64,000 nt of DNA from CAVSRC01 sp963732845. Its GTDB lineage: Bacteria > Pseudomonadota > Alphaproteobacteria > Rhizobiales > Kaistiaceae. Made by a program: the position numbers and the translations under genes. Of this stretch, positions 8,205 to 17,363 are shown in pieces. Position 1 is the first letter of the stretch, and every line of letters begins with the position of its first letter. The notes beneath the pieces were generated by a model. It searched no databases. It saw only the letters and a program-made list of their open reading frames with translations, and was not told the DNA's origin. The stretch covers positions 1-64,000 of the forward strand of contig CAVTBE010000020.1 in the NCBI GenBank assembly GCA_963732845.1, written 5' to 3'.

Positions 8205-9527
8205 TTATTGTGCTTTGTCGAAAGCACCGGACTCGCCGCGCAATGCCGGCGGGGGAAATGTCACGGTGAAGACGGCGCCCTCGCCGAGGCGACTCTCGAT
8301 GGTCATGCGGGCGCGATGGCGGGCCAGGATGTGCTTGACGATGGCCAGCCCCAGCCCGGTGCCGCGATGGCGGCGGCTATCCTCGACATCGACGCGGTAG
8401 AAACGCTCGGTCAGGCGCGGGACGTGCTCCTCGGGGATGCCGGGGCCGAAATCGCGCACGGTGACGCTGGGGCCAGAGCCGCTGCCCTCTTCCGCCGGCG
8501 CCACGGTCACCACGACCCGCGCGCCCGACTGGCCGTATTTGCAGGCGTTCTCGATGAGGTTCTCGAAGACCTGGATAAGCTGGTCGCGGTCGGCGGTCAG
8601 TTCCACCGGGTCGTCGGGCAGAGCCGTCTCGATGACGACGCCAAGCTCCTGCGCCAGCGGCTCGAGCGCGTCGGCGACGTGGCGCACCACGGACGTGAGA
8701 TCGACACGGTTGACCGGGCGGACATGCGCCTTCATCTCGATGCGGCTCAGCGACATGAGGTCTTCGACCAGGCGGCTCATGCGGGTCGCCTGCTCGTGCA
8801 TGATCTGCAGGAAACGGTCGCGCGCCGCCGGATCCTCGCGGGCGGGGCCCTGCAGGGTCTCGATGAAGCCGGTGAGCGAGGCCAGCGGCGTGCGCAGCTC
8901 GTGGCTGGCATTGGCGACGAAATCGACGCGGATGCGCTCGGTGCGGCGGCTCTCGCTGAGGTCGTCGAGAATGAGGACGACGAATTCGCCGGCCGGACGG
9001 CGCGGCGCGGTGAGGTCGGCGAACCAGCCGGCGAACCAGCGCTCGGTGGGGATGCGCTCGGCAAATTCGACACGCTCCGGCGCGCCGCCGCGTGCCACGC
9101 GATGGAAGGCGGCGACCAGATCCGGATGGCGCAGGCGGAAGGTCAGCGACTGGCCGGCGCGGATGGCAAAAGCCTCGATGGCGCGTTCATTGGCGTAGCG
9201 GACGATGCCGCGCCGGTCGAGGATGAAGCAGGGGTCGGGCAAGGCGTTGGCCAAGGCCTGAATGCCGCCCTCCGAGGCGGTGGGCAGGACCGGGCGCGCG
9301 GCCGCGGCAACGCGCGGCGCGACCTGGGCCCGGGGCAGCACGGCGACCAGCACGACCAGCGTCACGAAGATCGCCCCGGCGGGGAGAGGTGCGACAATGT
9401 TGGCCAGGGCCAGGATAAGCATGAGGATGCCGACCGCGGCGATCAGCCAGCGGCTTTCGGACAGCCTGGTGGCGACCCCGGCCAGAACGAGGTCCGCGGT
9501 CTTGCCCTCCGGATTGGCGGCAACCAT
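8205..9527 (-). CDS. phoR: Phosphate regulon sensor histidine kinase PhoR
   Basis: PhoR phosphorylates PhoB when PstSCAB-PhoU signal phosphate shortage. From the ATG at 9527 (MVAANPEGKT) the protein has 440 residues. Two close hydrophobic helices (about 28-45 and 50-66) are followed by a PAS domain (about 90-195, FILDRRGIVRYANERAIEAF). The HisKA box has phospho-acceptor H209 in VANASHELRTPLASLTGF, and the HATPase domain shows the N box ENLIENACKYG, DFGPGIPEEHVPRLTERFYR and GTGLGLAIVKHIL. A longer reading from 9656 would add 43 residues of no visible character. It heads the block and is separated from pstS by 147 bases that carry the Pho box. Confidence 0.95.
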   Translation of the reverse strand: MVAANPEGKTADLVLAGVATRLSESRWLIAAVGILMLILALANIVAPLPAGAIFVTLVVLVAVLPRAQVAPRVAAAARPVLPTASEGGIQALANALPDPCFILDRRGIVRYANERAIEAFAIRAGQSLTFRLRHPDLVAAFHRVARGGAPERVEFAERIPTERWFAGWFADLTAPRRPAGEFVVLILDDLSESRRTERIRVDFVANASHELRTPLASLTGFIETLQGPAREDPAARDRFLQIMHEQATRMSRLVEDLMSLSRIEMKAHVRPVNRVDLTSVVRHVADALEPLAQELGVVIETALPDDPVELTADRDQLIQVFENLIENACKYGQSGARVVVTVAPAEEGSGSGPSVTVRDFGPGIPEEHVPRLTERFYRVDVEDSRRHRGTGLGLAIVKHILARHRARMTIESRLGEGAVFTVTFPPPALRGESGAFDKAQ

Positions 9528-9673
9528 TCCCGATGATCCCCGTTCCAGCGGGTCGGCGGCACGCCGCCCGCAGAAAACCAGCGAATCGCGGCCGTGGCGC
9601 CCGGCCGACAGCGAGGGATATAAGGTCTTCAGGGGCACAGCGGCAAGCCGCGACACTATTGGGACCGTAACCG

Positions 9674-10624
9674 ATGGCGAAGAACGAAAGAGCCGGCAAA
9701 GGAAAAAACGGGAAGAAGATGCCCGGGAAGAAGAGACAGGACGTGCCGTCGGTGATTACCCCCGACATGGATGCGAAAGTGGTTTCGACCGGCCACGGCA
9801 GCTTCGACCTGGAGGATCCGAAGCTGCCCGACTGGGTGGAGGAGCGGGCGCTGAAGTCGGGCGGCTACCCTTATGACGACACAATCAAGGATAAGCTCTA
9901 CGAGAAGGAACTGACGCTTCTGCAGGTCGAGCTGGTCAAACTGCAACGCTACATCAACGAGACCGGCGCCCGGCTGGTGGCGCTGTTCGAAGGACGGGAT
10001 GCCGCCGGCAAGGGGGGCTGCATCTTCACCACGCGGCAATATATGAACCCGCGCACCGCGCGCGTCGTGGCGCTGCCCAAGCCCACGGAAAAAGAGGTCG
10101 GCCAATGGTATTTTCAGCGGTATACCGAGCACCTGCCAACGGCCGGCGAATTGGTGCTATTCGACCGGTCCTGGTATAACCGAGCGGGTGTTGAGAAGGT
10201 GATGGGATTCTGCACTGCGGAAGAGACAGCGGAATTCCTGAAGCAGGCGCCCGCATATGAGAAGATGCTGATCAACGGTGGCACTGTGCTGTTCAAATTC
10301 TGGCTCAATATTGGCCGGGAAATGCAGCTCAAGCGTTTCCACGAGCGGCGTCATAATCCCCTCAAGATCTGGAAGCTCTCTCCGGTGGACTATGCTGCCC
10401 TCGAAAAGTGGCCCGACTACACTCATGCGCGCGACGTGATGCTGACGGCCACGCACAGCAAGACGACGCCGTGGACGGTGGTGCACGCCAACGACAAGAG
10501 GCGCGCACGGCTCAACGTCATCCGCCACATCCTGGCCGCGTTCCCCTATCCCGGCCGCGACGACAAGAGCGTGGGGGAGACCGATCCCCTGATCCTCGGC
10601 GGACCTGAGCTGATTGCCGACTAG
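9674..10624 (+). CDS. ppk2: Polyphosphate kinase 2 (PPK2)
   Basis: PPK2 enzymes transfer phosphate between polyphosphate and nucleotides, mostly making GTP or ATP from NDP plus polyP. The 316-residue protein has a lysine-rich, probably disordered N-terminus (1-30). The PPK2 P-loop kinase core follows, with Walker A FEGRDAAGKGG (about 106-115), Walker B/lid VLFDRSWYNRAGVE (161-174) and the conserved KFWLNIGREMQLKRFHERRHNPLKIWKLSPVD split over 286-315 in the usual order. The length fits the one-domain class. It diverges from phoR across about 145 bases, so polyphosphate metabolism is physically joined to the Pho operon. I see no convincing Pho box in this gap. Confidence 0.95.
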   Translation: MAKNERAGKGKNGKKMPGKKRQDVPSVITPDMDAKVVSTGHGSFDLEDPKLPDWVEERALKSGGYPYDDTIKDKLYEKELTLLQVELVKLQRYINETGARLVALFEGRDAAGKGGCIFTTRQYMNPRTARVVALPKPTEKEVGQWYFQRYTEHLPTAGELVLFDRSWYNRAGVEKVMGFCTAEETAEFLKQAPAYEKMLINGGTVLFKFWLNIGREMQLKRFHERRHNPLKIWKLSPVDYAALEKWPDYTHARDVMLTATHSKTTPWTVVHANDKRRARLNVIRHILAAFPYPGRDDKSVGETDPLILGGPELIAD

Positions 10625-10635
10625 CGCCGGGCGTG

Positions 10636-12126
10636 ATGAGCGACTTCTACTCCATCCTCAGAAAATCGATCCTCGATCGCGGCATCACCGAAGGCAGTGA
10701 GCGCAACGAGATCTATGCCCAGGCGCGGCGCGCGATGATCCGACGGCTGTGGTCGTTCAATCCGCCGCTCGACGAGGATGAGATCGACCGGCGCGTCGCG
10801 GCTTTCGACGTGGCGGTGCGCGATATCGAGGCGGACGTCATGGCCGCCTTCGCGGAAACCGAAGCAGCAGCGGCGGCCGCGGTGGCGGACTATGACGATG
10901 CCGATCAGCCGCTGGAAGCGGATTACAACGACGCCGACTACGACGAGGCCGATTACGACGAAGCGGAGGTTCACACGCGGGAGCGCGACCCGCCCGACCA
11001 TCGCTACGCCGCGGATGACCGCGAGCGGGAGGATTACCCGGTCGCCAATCCGCGACGCCTGCCGGCGCTGATCGATCCGGTTGCCTTCGGCCGGCAGGTG
11101 CGCGAGGCGGGGCTTTACGAGTACCACCGCGAGGCGCGGTATCAAGAGGAAGCACGGCGCGTCCCGCCGCAGGAACCCGCCTATGACGACGGCTACGACG
11201 ACCCGCCAGACGAGCCGGAGGCGTTCGATCGGCCGCCACCCGCGCGCGGCCGCACGGCGGCATCAGGCCGCCGGGCGTTGCCCGAACCGCCGCCCGACCC
11301 TTACGAGCACGAGCCGGGCTACGGTACGGATAGCCCGCGGTCGGCGCGTCGGCAGCGGCAGGTGGACCGCTGGGCGGGGGAGAGCCCCGGCAGCGAGCCG
11401 CGCGACGTGCCGCGCCGGAAGCCGGCGAAGGGTTCGGCGCGCAAGGTCGGCCCGGACGACGACCGGGAGCGGCGGCGGAAGCGGAAGCGGCCGCAACGAC
11501 CGCTCAGCGAGCGCGACAAGATCCTCATGCTGCTCGGCGCCATCGGCGTCTGCGTTCTGGTTCTCGGCGGTCTCGGCGTCTATCTGCTGGTGCCCCGCGA
11601 CAGCGGCGTGACCGTCGACATCGATGCGCGCCACGAGGTCAGCGACGCGGCAACGGCGGTGCGGCTGGCGGCCGAGACCATGCCCATCGACCAGACCTTC
11701 ATGCTGTTCGACGGGCGCGACCCGACCATCTTCGAAACCTCGCCGGACAATCCGGTGCGCTTCGACGCCACCACCGGTGCGGTGCGCATCGCCTCGTCGG
11801 CCGACACGGCGGGGGTGAAGGCGCTGGTCGGGCCCGGACTGGCCGCGCGGCTCGCCGGACACGACGTGCGCGTCATCATCGTGGCGCGGTCGTCGAAGAC
11901 CGCCGGTGCCGCCGGCATGCGCTTCGCCTATCAGAGCGGCGTGGCCATCAGCCACTGGCAGACGGCCAATCTCGGCGCGGACTACCAGGCGGTGGCGCTG
12001 ACCTGGCGGGTGCCATCGCTCAAGACCGACCGCACCGGCGATCTCCTGCTGATCCAGCCGGGCGTCCCCGGCGACGGCACCGGCGCCGACATCAAGTCGA
12101 TCAGGATCGACGTGCTGGCAAAATAG
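10636..12126 (+). CDS. Uncharacterised single-pass membrane protein with acidic N-terminal half
   Basis: I do not recognise a named family. The 496-residue protein starts with a folded-looking N-terminus (MSDFYSILRKSILDRG, then AMIRRLWSFNPPLDEDEID; residues 1-80). A long charged and probably disordered stretch follows, rich in D, E, Y and R (about 85-290, with DYNDADYDEADYDEAE repeats). One hydrophobic helix lies at about 297-318 (LMLLGAIGVCVLVLGGLGVYLL), and a ~170-residue compact C-terminal domain ends SIRIDVLAK. The orientation is probably N-in, with the C-terminal domain in the periplasm. Similar proteins with an MSDFYSIL-like start are common in Hyphomicrobiales (from memory, not checked). 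It follows ppk2 by about 10 bases and may be co-transcribed. The GTG three bases upstream is an alternative start. Confidence 0.75.
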   Translation: MSDFYSILRKSILDRGITEGSERNEIYAQARRAMIRRLWSFNPPLDEDEIDRRVAAFDVAVRDIEADVMAAFAETEAAAAAAVADYDDADQPLEADYNDADYDEADYDEAEVHTRERDPPDHRYAADDREREDYPVANPRRLPALIDPVAFGRQVREAGLYEYHREARYQEEARRVPPQEPAYDDGYDDPPDEPEAFDRPPPARGRTAASGRRALPEPPPDPYEHEPGYGTDSPRSARRQRQVDRWAGESPGSEPRDVPRRKPAKGSARKVGPDDDRERRRKRKRPQRPLSERDKILMLLGAIGVCVLVLGGLGVYLLVPRDSGVTVDIDARHEVSDAATAVRLAAETMPIDQTFMLFDGRDPTIFETSPDNPVRFDATTGAVRIASSADTAGVKALVGPGLAARLAGHDVRVIIVARSSKTAGAAGMRFAYQSGVAISHWQTANLGADYQAVALTWRVPSLKTDRTGDLLLIQPGVPGDGTGADIKSIRIDVLAK

Positions 12127-12200
12127 CGGTCGAGCGCCGCCCGGACGGATGGGCAATCCGCGGGCAGCCGTGAGCCGCCGCATTCCGCTGCGCTACGTCG

Positions 12201-14105
12201 TCAGCCGCGGCCGAGATAACCACCGGCTGCGAGCCGCGCGATGATCTGGTCGGCCAGTTCCTCCGGCGCGGCGCTGGTCGTGTCGAGATGCAGGTCGGGA
12301 TTGAGCGGCGGCTCGTAAGGGCTGTCGATGCCGGTGAAATGCTGGATCTCGCCGGCCCGCGCCTTCTTGTAGAGCCCCTTGACGTCACGCGCCTCGGCAA
12401 CCTCGAGCGGCGCATCGACGTAGATCTCGAGGAACTCGTCGGCGCCGACCAGCTCGCGCGCCATGCGGCGCTCGGAGCGGAAGGGCGAGATGAAGGAGAC
12501 CAGAACGATCAGCCCGGCATCGACGAACAGCCTGGCGGTCTCGGCGACACGGCGGATGTTCTCGACGCGGTCGGCATCGGTGAAGCCGAGGTCGCGGTTG
12601 AGACCGTGGCGGATGTTGTCGCCGTCGAGCAGGTAGGTGTGGCGGCCGGCGAGCATCAGCTTCTTCTCGACCAGATTGGCGATGGTCGACTTGCCGGCGC
12701 CGGAGAGGCCGGTGAACCACAGGATGACCGGCTTCTGGCCGAGCGTCTCGCTGCGCGCCTGCTGGTTCACGTCGAGCGCCTGCCAGTGGATGTTGGTGGC
12801 GCGGCGCAGCCCGAAGCGGATCATGCCGGCGGCGACGGTGGCATTGGAATAGCGGTCGATGAGGATGAAGGAGCCGGTGGCGCGGTTGTCGTCGTAGGCG
12901 TCGAAGGCGATGGGTTCGGAGAGCGCCAGATTGCACAGGGCGATGTCGTTGAGCGCCATCGTCTTGGCGGCCAGCGGCTGGAAGGTATCGACGTCGACCC
13001 GGTGCGTGAGCGCGCTGATGGCGGCGCCGACGGTGCGGGCGCCGGCCTTGAGCAGATAGGAGCGGCCGGGCAGCAGCGGCTCGTCCGCCATCCAGATGAG
13101 ATGGGCGGCGATCTGATCGGAAATCTCCGGCCGGTGCTCGGGCGCGGAGAGCACGTCGCCGCGGCTGATATCGATCTCGACATCGGTGGTGAGGGTGACC
13201 GCATCGCCGGCGGCGGCCTCCGCGAGATCGCCACCCATGGCGACCAGACGATCGACCTGCGCCGTCTGCCCGGTCCGCGCGACGACCACACGGTCGCCGG
13301 GGCGAACGGTGCCGGAGGCGATGGTGCCGGCATAGCCGCGGAAGCCGGCGTTGGGCCGGTTGACCCACTGTACCGGCAGCCGCAGGGGGGCGTCCGCCCT
13401 GCCGGTGGCGACTTCGACCTCTTCGAGATGGGCGAGCAGCGTCGGGCCGCCGTACCACGGCGTGCGCACGCTCGGCGTGATGACATTGTCGCCATAGCGG
13501 GCGGAGAGCGGGATGGTCACCAGGGTCTCGAAGCCGAGCGGCTGGGCGAACTCGGCGAATTCATTGCGGATGTCGACGAAGCGCTCCTCGTCGAAGCCGA
13601 TGAGATCGATCTTGTTCACCGCCAGGACGACGTGGCGGATGCCGAGCAGCGAGACGATGTAGGCGTGGCGGCGGGTCTGGGTGAGGATGCCGTTCTCGGC
13701 ATCGACCAGGAGCACGGCGAGATCGGCGGTCGAGGCGCCGGTCGCCATGTTGCGCGTGTACTGAACGTGGCCGGGGGTATCGGCGACGATGAAGCGGCGC
13801 CGGTCGGTGGCGAAATAGCGGTAGGCGACATCGATGGTGATGCCCTGCTCGCGCTCGGCGGAGAGGCCATCGACGATGAGGGCGTAATCGATCTCCTCGC
13901 CGGTGGTGCCGAAGCGCTCGGAATCGGCCTTGAGCGCCGCCAGCTGGTCCTCGAACAGGAGCTTGGAATCGTGCAGCAGCCGGCCGATGAGCGTCGACTT
14001 GCCGTCGTCGACGCTGCCGCAGGTGAGAAAGCGCAGGAGGCCCTTGTCGCCGTCGGTGGCAAGGAAATCGGCGAGCGTGGTGGCGTCGGCGGAGCGGGGG
14101 TCCAT
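12201..14105 (-). CDS. cysNC: Bifunctional sulfate adenylyltransferase subunit 1 / adenylylsulfate kinase CysN/CysC
   Basis: The enzyme activates sulfate: CysN is the GTPase that drives CysD to make APS, and the fused CysC phosphorylates APS to PAPS. The 634-residue protein has an EF-Tu-like GTPase part (about 20-430) with P-loop GSVDDGKST, switch GITIDVAYRYF, DTPGHVQYTRNMATGAS and NKIDL. The APS kinase part (about 455-630) has P-loop GLSGAGKST, DGDNIRHGLNRDLGF, FISPFRSERRMAR and YKKARAGEIQHFTGIDSPYE. The ATG overlaps the cysD stop (ATGA), so the subunits are translationally coupled. The cysQ-cysD-cysNC order is a usual assimilation operon. Confidence 0.97.
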   Translation of the reverse strand: MDPRSADATTLADFLATDGDKGLLRFLTCGSVDDGKSTLIGRLLHDSKLLFEDQLAALKADSERFGTTGEEIDYALIVDGLSAEREQGITIDVAYRYFATDRRRFIVADTPGHVQYTRNMATGASTADLAVLLVDAENGILTQTRRHAYIVSLLGIRHVVLAVNKIDLIGFDEERFVDIRNEFAEFAQPLGFETLVTIPLSARYGDNVITPSVRTPWYGGPTLLAHLEEVEVATGRADAPLRLPVQWVNRPNAGFRGYAGTIASGTVRPGDRVVVARTGQTAQVDRLVAMGGDLAEAAAGDAVTLTTDVEIDISRGDVLSAPEHRPEISDQIAAHLIWMADEPLLPGRSYLLKAGARTVGAAISALTHRVDVDTFQPLAAKTMALNDIALCNLALSEPIAFDAYDDNRATGSFILIDRYSNATVAAGMIRFGLRRATNIHWQALDVNQQARSETLGQKPVILWFTGLSGAGKSTIANLVEKKLMLAGRHTYLLDGDNIRHGLNRDLGFTDADRVENIRRVAETARLFVDAGLIVLVSFISPFRSERRMARELVGADEFLEIYVDAPLEVAEARDVKGLYKKARAGEIQHFTGIDSPYEPPLNPDLHLDTTSAAPEELADQIIARLAAGGYLGRG

Positions 14106-15014
14106 CAGAAATAGCCCTCGCGCTTCTTGGCTTCCATCGAGGACGCCTGGTCGAAATCGATCAGCCGGCCCTGACGCTCCGAGGTGCGCGCCACCAGCAT
14201 CTCGGCAACGATCGACTGGAGGTCGCTGGCATCCGATTCGATGGCCGCGGTCAACGGGTAGCAGCCGAGCGTGCGGAAGCGCACCTTGCGCATCTCGGGG
14301 ACCTCGCCGGGTTCGAGGCGCATGCGCTCGTCATCGACCATGATCCACTGGCCGGAGCGGTTGACCACCGGACGTTCGGCCGCGAAATAGAGCGGCACGA
14401 TGTCGATCTTCTCGGTGAGGATGTACTGCCAGACGTCGAGTTCGGTCCAGTTGGACAGCGGGAAGACGCGGATCGAACTCGCCCGGTTTCACCCGCGTGT
14501 TGTAGAGCGACCAGAGCTCGGGGCGCTGGTTCTTGGGGTCCCAGGCGTGGCTGGCCGAGCGGAACGAAAAGATGCGCTCCTTGGCGCGGCTCTTCTCCTC
14601 GTCGCGGCGGGCACCGCCGAAGGCGGCGTCGAAGCGGCCGGCATCAAGCGCCTGCTTGAGCGCCTCGGTCTTCATCACCTGGGTGTAGTGCTGCGAGCCG
14701 TGGTCGAACGGATTGATGCCGGCCGCGAGGCCCTGCTGGTTGGTGTGGACGCGCAGATCGAGGCCGTACTTCTTCGCCGTGGCGTCGCGGAAGGCGATCA
14801 TCTCGCGGAACTTCCAGGTGGTATCGACGTGGAGCAGCGGAAACGGCGGCGGCGCCGGATAGAAGGCCTTCAGCGCCAGATGCAGCATGACCGAGGAATC
14901 CTTGCCGATCGAATAGAGCATGACCGGCCGCGCGAAGGTGGCGACCACCTCGCGCATGATGAAGATCGCCTCGGCCTCGAGGCGCTTGAGATGGGACTGG
15001 CGGGCGGCACTCAT
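14105..15014 (-). pseudogene. cysD: Sulfate adenylyltransferase subunit 2 CysD, one-base frameshift
   Basis: CysD is the adenylyl-transfer subunit that makes APS from ATP and sulfate. The N-terminal part (MSAARQSHLKRLEAEAIFIM, then MLYSIGKDSSVMLHLALKAF with the PP-motif SIGKDSS, and FGGARRDEEKSRAKERIFSF) is intact to NTRVKPGE. The C-terminal part (PLYFAAERPVVNRSGQW, RFRTLGCYPLTAAIES, MEAKKREGYF) is in another frame. Removing one A of the aa pair near 14475 (plus strand) restores GESIRVFPLSNWTELDVWQY, which is the family's expected sequence. The repaired length is about 302 residues, normal. Because cysD and cysNC work as one enzyme and cysNC is intact, I infer an assembly error. Confidence 0.9.
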
Positions 15015-15175
15015 CGCTCAGGACGGTTCTTTCAGGTCTGACGGGCGGACGGACCCTAGCCAGCGCGCTCGCCCCCGCCAAGCATGAAGCAGCCAATCTT
15101 CATGCCATGGCCCACGCAATTTGGCGCAAATCCGCCCATCGGCGGAACAGCTTTGCCGCCGGGGCCCGGCCGATT

Positions 15176-15997
15176 TCAGCCGGCGGCGGCCAAGGGGGTG
15201 AGACTGCCGGCGGCGACGAACCACGGATTGCGATAGCCCTCGGCACCGGACCTGCCAGCCGGACCGTAGGCGAGCGGGCTGCCGTCGAGCGTGACCACGA
15301 TGCCGCCGGCGGCGCGCAGGATGGCGTCTCCGGCGGCCGTATCCCACTGCATGGTGGTGCCCATGCGCGGATAGAGGTCGGCCTTGCCGCTGGCGACCGC
15401 GCAGAACTTCATCGAGGAGCCGGCGGCGACCAGCTTTTCCACGTCGTAGCGGCGGATATAGGCGTCGGTCTCGGGCGAACGGTGCGAGCGGCTGGCGACC
15501 ACGGCGATCGGCCCGTCCGGGGCGGCACGCACGCTGATCGGCTGCCGTTCGACGATCTCCCCGTCCACGGCGCGGGCGCGCCAGGCGCCGGCACCGGCGA
15601 CGCCCCAGAAGAGCTTGCCGCTCTCGGGCAGCAGGATGACGCCGACGACCGGCGCACAATCGCGGACGAGGCCGATATTGACGGTGAAATCGTTGCCGCC
15701 GCGGACGAACTCGCGGGTGCCGTCGAGCGGATCGACGAGGAAGAATTCGGCGCCGGTTTCCGGCACGCGACCCTCATAGACGGCTTCCTCGGCGATGACC
15801 GGCACACCGGGGGCGATGTCGCCCAGGGCGGCGGTGATCACCGCTTCGGCCGCGCGGTCGGCCTCGGTGACGGGGGAGGAATCGGCCTTCCATTCGACAT
15901 GGGCGCCACGGCGGCGGACGGCGAGGATCGCCTGGCCGGCAGCGATGGCGACCGGCAACAGGGCCTCGGCAAGATCGGTGTCGGCGGGCGCGTTCAT
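15176..15997 (-). CDS. cysQ: 3'(2'),5'-bisphosphate nucleotidase CysQ
   Basis: CysQ removes the 3'-phosphate from PAP/PAPS and so recycles the by-product of sulfate assimilation. The 273-residue protein belongs to the inositol monophosphatase superfamily. Metal ligands are visible in VIAEEAVYEG, DPLDGTREFVRGGNDFTVNIGL (split over about residues 88-110) and WDTAAGDAILRAAGG near the C-terminus. It precedes cysD by about 160 non-coding bases. Length and motifs are as expected; an inositol monophosphatase role is less likely given the sulfate neighbours. Confidence 0.94.
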   Translation of the reverse strand: MNAPADTDLAEALLPVAIAAGQAILAVRRRGAHVEWKADSSPVTEADRAAEAVITAALGDIAPGVPVIAEEAVYEGRVPETGAEFFLVDPLDGTREFVRGGNDFTVNIGLVRDCAPVVGVILLPESGKLFWGVAGAGAWRARAVDGEIVERQPISVRAAPDGPIAVVASRSHRSPETDAYIRRYDVEKLVAAGSSMKFCAVASGKADLYPRMGTTMQWDTAAGDAILRAAGGIVVTLDGSPLAYGPAGRSGAEGYRNPWFVAAGSLTPLAAAG

Positions 15998-16052
15998 GGC
16001 GCCTGTCTAGACGAATATGGTGCCGGGGCAAGGGCGCCGGGAAAACGAAGCC

Positions 16053-16090
16053 ACAAAAAAAGCAAGGGCCCGCACCTTTCGGGCGGGCCC
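16053..16090 (-). terminator. Rho-independent terminator after ald
   Basis: On the minus strand an 8-bp stem (GCGGGCCC-type arms at 16083-16090 and 16066-16073) closes a 9-base loop. It is followed by TTGCTTTTTTT. It sits 25-60 bases past the ald stop and before cysQ, ending the ald transcript and insulating cysQ. Confidence 0.8.
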
Positions 16091-16113
16091 CAGTCGGTCG
16101 GTAACCGTGGCGG

Positions 16114-17229
16114 TTAGGCCGCCATCAATTCTCCCGGGTCGCTGAATTCGAGCGACAGGCTCTCGGCCACGGCGCGGTGGGTGATGCGGCCGCGGTGGAC
16201 GTTGAGCCCGTCGCGCAGGTGCGGGTCGCGGGCGAGCGCCGCCAGACCGTGGTCGGCAAGCGCCAGGCCGAAGGGCAGCGTCGCATGGTTGAGCGCGTGG
16301 CTGGAGGTCAGCGCCACGGCGCCCGGCATGTTGGCGACGCAATAATGGACGATGCCGTCGATGACGTAGGTGGGATGCTCGTGGGTGGTCGGATGCGAGG
16401 TCTCGAAGCAGCCGCCCTGATCGATGGCGACATCGACGAGCACGGCACCGGGCTTCATGGTGCCCAGCATCTTGCGGGTGACGAGCTTGGGCGCGGCGGC
16501 ACCGGGAACCAGCACGGCGCCGATGACCGCATCGGCCGAAGCGACCTCCTCGGCCACCGCCTCGCGGGTGGCGTAACGGGTGACGGCGCGGCCGACGAAC
16601 AGGTCGTCGAGCTCGCGCAGGCGGGGCAGCGAGCGGTCGAGGATCGACACGGCGGCGCCGAGGCCGACGGCCATGCGCGCCGCGTGGGTGCCGACGACAC
16701 CGCCGCCGATGACCACGACCTTGGCCGGGGCAACGCCGGGAACGCCGCCAAGCAGGATGCCGCGGCCGCCATTGGGCTTCTGCAGCGCGGTGGCGGCGGC
16801 CTGGATCGACAGGCGGCCGGCGACTTCGCTCATCGGGGCGAGCAGCGGGAGATGACCGCTCGCATCGGTGACCGTCTCATAGGCGACCGCGGTGACGCCC
16901 AACTCGATCAGGCCTCTGGTCTGGGCCGTATCGGCGGCAAGATGCAGATAGGTGAAGAGGATCTGGCCGGGGCGCAGCTGGACCCATTCGACCGGCTGCG
17001 GCTCCTTGACCTTGACGATCATGTCGGCCTTGGCGAAGACCGTCGCCGCATCGCCGGCAATCTCGGCACCGGCATTGCGATAGTCGCTGTCGCTGGCGAG
17101 GATGCCCGCTCCGGCGCCGGTCTCGACGAGAACCTTGTGGCCATGGGCCACATATTCGCCGACGGCGGCCGGCGTGAGGCCGACGCGGAATTCGCTCGGC
17201 TTGATTTCCCTGGTGACGCCTACGAGCAT
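16114..17229 (-). CDS. ald: Alanine dehydrogenase
   Basis: Ald catalyses the reversible NAD-dependent deamination of L-alanine to pyruvate and ammonia. The 371-residue protein matches the family along its length. It has MLVGVTREIKPSEFRVGLTP with substrate R15, KVKEP with K75, LHLAAD with catalytic H96, the Rossmann loop VVVIGGGVVGTHAARMA (about 171-187) and VLVDVAIDQGGCFETSHPTTH. A clear terminator follows. The promoter region is shared with a divergent Lrp-type gene, the usual ald/aldR arrangement in which alanine-bound Lrp-like protein activates ald. It fits the amino-acid and beta-alanine metabolism elsewhere in the window, but no direct link is shown. Confidence 0.97.
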   Translation of the reverse strand: MLVGVTREIKPSEFRVGLTPAAVGEYVAHGHKVLVETGAGAGILASDSDYRNAGAEIAGDAATVFAKADMIVKVKEPQPVEWVQLRPGQILFTYLHLAADTAQTRGLIELGVTAVAYETVTDASGHLPLLAPMSEVAGRLSIQAAATALQKPNGGRGILLGGVPGVAPAKVVVIGGGVVGTHAARMAVGLGAAVSILDRSLPRLRELDDLFVGRAVTRYATREAVAEEVASADAVIGAVLVPGAAAPKLVTRKMLGTMKPGAVLVDVAIDQGGCFETSHPTTHEHPTYVIDGIVHYCVANMPGAVALTSSHALNHATLPFGLALADHGLAALARDPHLRDGLNVHRGRITHRAVAESLSLEFSDPGELMAA

Positions 17230-17363
17230 GATGGGATCCCCCTCCGGGTTTGGTTATTCCAGTTATATACTGCAAAATTTGCGCGCTTTCCGTGCATTTG
17301 TGCTTGTGCAAAAGGTCTCAGCGCACGTATTGTTGCGGTAATGCCGTATAATGAGGTGATTTC
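17230..17363. promoter_or_regulatory. Divergent ald / Lrp-regulator promoter region
   Basis: This 134-base gap is clearly more AT-rich than its surroundings. It holds the near-palindrome GCAAAATTTGC at 17272-17282 and further TGCA/TTTG half sites (GTGCATTTGTGC, TGTGCAAAAG at about 17292-17311). Such spaced TTTGC/GCAAA halves are what Lrp/AldR octamers bind. I infer that the divergent regulator controls both genes from here. Exact operators and promoters cannot be assigned by eye. Confidence 0.5.

Noticed and set aside
9528..9673. Search for a Pho box between phoR and ppk2
   Set aside because: No 18-mer with two TGTCA-like halves in register was found.
12288..14114. 608-residue open frame on the plus strand opposite cysNC
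   Set aside because: Antisense shadow of cysN/cysC; rich in G, V, A, D and E with no recognisable domain.
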